Shown: positions 13,511-15,612 of the stretch, in pieces
Layout of the letters: every line of letters begins with the position of its first letter
Position numbering within the stretch: the first letter of the stretch is position 1
NCBI GenBank assembly: GCA_902805495.1
Contig: CADCTH010000297.1
Span: 1 to 15,612 of the forward strand
Direction: 5' to 3'
Length of the DNA stretch: 15,612 nucleotides
Source of the DNA: an uncultured Actinomycetospora sp.
GTDB taxonomy: Bacteria > Actinomycetota > Actinomycetes > Mycobacteriales > Pseudonocardiaceae
Made by a program: the position numbers and the translations under genes
Notes under the pieces: generated by a model
Databases searched by the model: none
What the model was told of the DNA's origin: nothing
Seen by the model: only the letters and a program-made list of their open reading frames with translations

Positions 13511-15166
13511 GTGGTGGAGACGGCCGGGGCACCGGAGCCGGACTGGGTGTCGCGGATGGCCGACGAGGTGATCGAGGCCGCCGCCCGCCGGGGATCCGGC
13601 AGGATCGTGTGCGCGTCGGGGCTCTCTCCCTCCGGACCGATCCACCTCGGCAACCTGCGCGAGGTCATGACCCCGCACCTGGTCGCCGACGAGATCCGCC
13701 GGCGCGGCCACGACGTCGAGCACCTGATCTCCTGGGACGACTACGACCGGTTCCGCCGCGTCCCCGCCGGCGTCGACCCGGCGTGGTCCGAGCACATCGG
13801 GAAGCCGCTGTCGTCCGTCCCCGCGCCGATCGGCAGCCCGTTCGCGAACTGGGCCGAGCACTTCGAGGCGCCCATGATCGCTGCGCTCAGCGACCTCGGG
13901 GTGCCGTACCGCGGGATCAGCCAGACCGAGATGTACACCTCCGGCGCGTACCGCGACCAGGTGCTGCTGGCCATGCGCGAGCGGGCCCGCATCGACGGCA
14001 TCCTCGGGCGCTTCCGGACGAAGAAGAAGGACGCGCCGGAGAACGACGACGAGGACGGGGCGGGCGAGGACCGAGGGGGCCGGGAGTACTACCCCTTCAA
14101 GCCGTACTGCGGCGCGTGCGGGCGCGACGACACGACGATCACCGCGTACGACGACGACACCACCGAGATGACCTACACCTGCGCGTGCGGGTCGGGCGAG
14201 ACCGTGCTGCTGCGCGAGTTCACCCGCGGCAAGCTCGTGTGGAAGGTCGACTGGCCGATGCGCTGGGCGTACGAGGGCGTGCACTTCGAGCCCTCGGGCG
14301 TCGACCACTCCTCGCCCGGCTCGTCGTACCAGGTGGGCGGCCTGATCGTCGACGAGGTGTTCGGCGGCGAGGCCCCGATCGGCCCGATGTACGCGTTCGT
14401 CGGCATCACCGGGCAGGCGAAGATGTCGAGCTCGAAGGGCGCGGTGCCGACGCCGGGCGACGCGCTGGCGATCCTCGAGGTGCCGGTGCTGCGCTGGCTG
14501 TTCGCCCGCCGGCGGCCCAACCAGGCGATCAAGGTCGCGTTCGACCAGGAGCTCCACCGGCTCTACGACGAGTGGGACGCCCTCGAGCGCAAGGTCGCCG
14601 CCGGCACCGCGGGCGCGGTCGAGACCACCGGGCACGTCCGCGCGGTCACCACCGCCGCGGGCGAGCTCCCGCGCACGTCGCAGCCGGTGGCGTACCGGAC
14701 GCTGGCGTCGGTCGTCGACATCACCGCGGGCGACCCGGCGCAGCTCGAGCGCATCCTCGCCGGGCTGGACGCCACGCCCGACGGCGCCCGGCCGCGGCTG
14801 GACAAGGCCGCGCACTGGGTCGCGTCGTACATGCCCGAGGAGGCGCACACCCGGCTGCGCGACGAGCCCGACGCGGCCCTGCTCGCCTCCCTCGACGAGC
14901 AGGACCGCGAGGCCGTCGCCATGCTGCGCGACCACCTCACCGACGACTGGTCGCTCGACGGGCTCACGACGCTGGTCTACGGCGTGCCCAAGAAGCAGGC
15001 GGGCCTGCCGCTGGACGTCAAGCCCACCGACGAGCTCAAGGCCGCGCAGCGCCGCTTCTTCGTGGTCGTCTACCGGCTGCTCGTCGGCGCGGACACCGGC
15101 CCGCGCCTGCCCACGCTGCTGCTCGCGGCCGGGCCCGAGCGCGTGCGGTCCCTGCTCGGCGGCTGA
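13511..15166 (+). CDS. lysS: Lysyl-tRNA synthetase, class I
   Basis: It charges tRNA-Lys with lysine using a Rossmann-type class I catalytic domain, unlike the common class II LysRS. Of 551 residues, the N-terminal half has the HIGH-type motif SGPIHLGNLREV (HLGN at 45-48) and the KMSKS-type motif KMSSSKG (304-310). A likely zinc site is formed by C200xxC203 and C224xC226. An acidic, low-complexity stretch (about 171-192, KKKDAPENDDEDGAGED) precedes it. The C-terminal third is helical, as expected for the anticodon-binding part. GTG at 13511 or 13514 is the start, judged from the AGGAGGG upstream. It follows the FAH gene on the same strand and ends six bases from the convergent AIM24 gene. Class I LysRS is mainly archaeal but known in some actinobacteria, where it can coexist with class II. 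Confidence 0.95.
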   Translation: MVETAGAPEPDWVSRMADEVIEAAARRGSGRIVCASGLSPSGPIHLGNLREVMTPHLVADEIRRRGHDVEHLISWDDYDRFRRVPAGVDPAWSEHIGKPLSSVPAPIGSPFANWAEHFEAPMIAALSDLGVPYRGISQTEMYTSGAYRDQVLLAMRERARIDGILGRFRTKKKDAPENDDEDGAGEDRGGREYYPFKPYCGACGRDDTTITAYDDDTTEMTYTCACGSGETVLLREFTRGKLVWKVDWPMRWAYEGVHFEPSGVDHSSPGSSYQVGGLIVDEVFGGEAPIGPMYAFVGITGQAKMSSSKGAVPTPGDALAILEVPVLRWLFARRRPNQAIKVAFDQELHRLYDEWDALERKVAAGTAGAVETTGHVRAVTTAAGELPRTSQPVAYRTLASVVDITAGDPAQLERILAGLDATPDGARPRLDKAAHWVASYMPEEAHTRLRDEPDAALLASLDEQDREAVAMLRDHLTDDWSLDGLTTLVYGVPKKQAGLPLDVKPTDELKAAQRRFFVVVYRLLVGADTGPRLPTLLLAAGPERVRSLLGG

Positions 15167-15172
15167 GCCGCG

Positions 15173-15612
15173 CTACTTCAGGAAGCTGCCCAGCACCCCG
15201 CCGACGCCGCTCTGGCCGGCCTGCTGCCCGCTGCCCTGGCCGGCGACGCCCGAGACCGGCACCTCCTCGGAGGGCTGGACGATGACGAAGCCGCGGCCGG
15301 CGAAGCCCATCGTGAACGCCTCGCCGGTGGTGCGGCCCAGCAGCGTGCCGAGGCCGAGCTGGTCGGCCCGGTGCACGCCGACCTGCAGGCCCGCCGACCA
15401 CGCGATGGCCGCCTGGGGGTCGGCGAAGGTCGGCTGGTCGACGTTGAGCACCACCGGCGTGCCCTTGCAGGTGATGGCCAGGCGGCCCTGGCCGGAGAAC
15501 ACGCAGTTGAACAGGCCCGCGCCCGACATCATCCCGGCGCCCTGCACCATCTGGATGTCGTAGGACAGCGACGGCTCGAACGCCAGGACGTTCTTGCCGT
15601 TGATGGTCAGGG
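15173..15612 (-). CDS. AIM24-family protein (5' end cut by window)
   Basis: The last 145 or so residues are present; the N-terminus lies beyond the right edge. The frame is open to the edge and reads LTINGKNVLAFEPSLSYDIQ, then MVQGAGMMSGAGLFNCVFSG, GRLAITCKGTPVVLNVD and ADPQAAIAWSAGLQVGVHRA. This pattern of short Gly-bounded beta strands is typical of the AIM24 family, whose bacterial members have no settled function. The C-terminus is Gly/Gln-rich (GVAGQGSGQQAGQSGVGG) and ends GSFLK. There is no signal peptide or membrane helix in the visible part. It is convergent with lysS and functionally unconnected as far as can be seen. Confidence 0.85.
   Translation of the reverse strand, partial: LTINGKNVLAFEPSLSYDIQMVQGAGMMSGAGLFNCVFSGQGRLAITCKGTPVVLNVDQPTFADPQAAIAWSAGLQVGVHRADQLGLGTLLGRTTGEAFTMGFAGRGFVIVQPSEEVPVSGVAGQGSGQQAGQSGVGGVLGSFLK

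Overview
This is a high-GC chromosomal segment (codon third positions almost all G or C, many GTG starts) from an actinobacterium. Pseudonocardia or a relative in the Pseudonocardiaceae is my best guess, but the genus is inference. It is a housekeeping amino-acid biosynthesis neighbourhood, not a phage or island. From memory, the order PH-domain protein, ilvB, ilvN, ilvC, serA, leuB, fumarylacetoacetate-hydrolase (FAH)-family gene matches the M. tuberculosis block from cfp6 (Rv3004) to Rv2993c. M. tuberculosis continues with a glutamyl-tRNA synthetase gene; this window has a class I lysyl-tRNA synthetase.

Layout. 1-832 (-): 5' part of a lipoprotein related to sugar/sorbosone dehydrogenases. 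947-1876 (+): D-2-hydroxyacid dehydrogenase, tail to tail with a TetR regulator (1880-2512, -). The TetR promoter overlaps a strong inverted-repeat operator (2532-2561) shared with a divergent 61-aa gene (2601-2786). 2793-4634 (-): ilvD, preceded on the same strand by a membrane PH-domain gene (4678-5289). A divergent control region (5290-5555) contains a good promoter, an apparently leaderless 15-codon leader peptide rich in Ile/Leu/Val codons, an 11-bp RNA pairing and an intrinsic terminator: a branched-chain amino-acid attenuator in front of ilvB-ilvN-ilvC (5556-9095). serA (9331-10926) and leuB (11113-12159) follow, each separated by non-coding DNA with strong hairpins. Then come a small two-helix membrane protein gene between two inverted copies of a 53-bp structured repeat (12173-12225 and 12454-12506), a FAH-family gene (12666-13457), class I lysS (13511-15166) and, convergent at the right edge, an AIM24-family gene.

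How it works together. IlvB/IlvN, IlvC and IlvD perform the common steps of valine and isoleucine synthesis, and LeuB acts in the leucine branch. SerA makes the serine precursor. The leader attenuator would couple ilvBNC expression to charged branched-chain tRNA.

Most of the window is ordinary. The parts worth a second look are the 53-bp repeat pair, whose left copy supplies the ribosome binding site and ATG of the membrane gene while the right copy lies inside its 3' end; the long perfect palindrome after ilvC; the ilv leader; the TetR operator; and the class I LysRS. I found no CRISPR array, rRNA, tRNA, transposase or phage gene.
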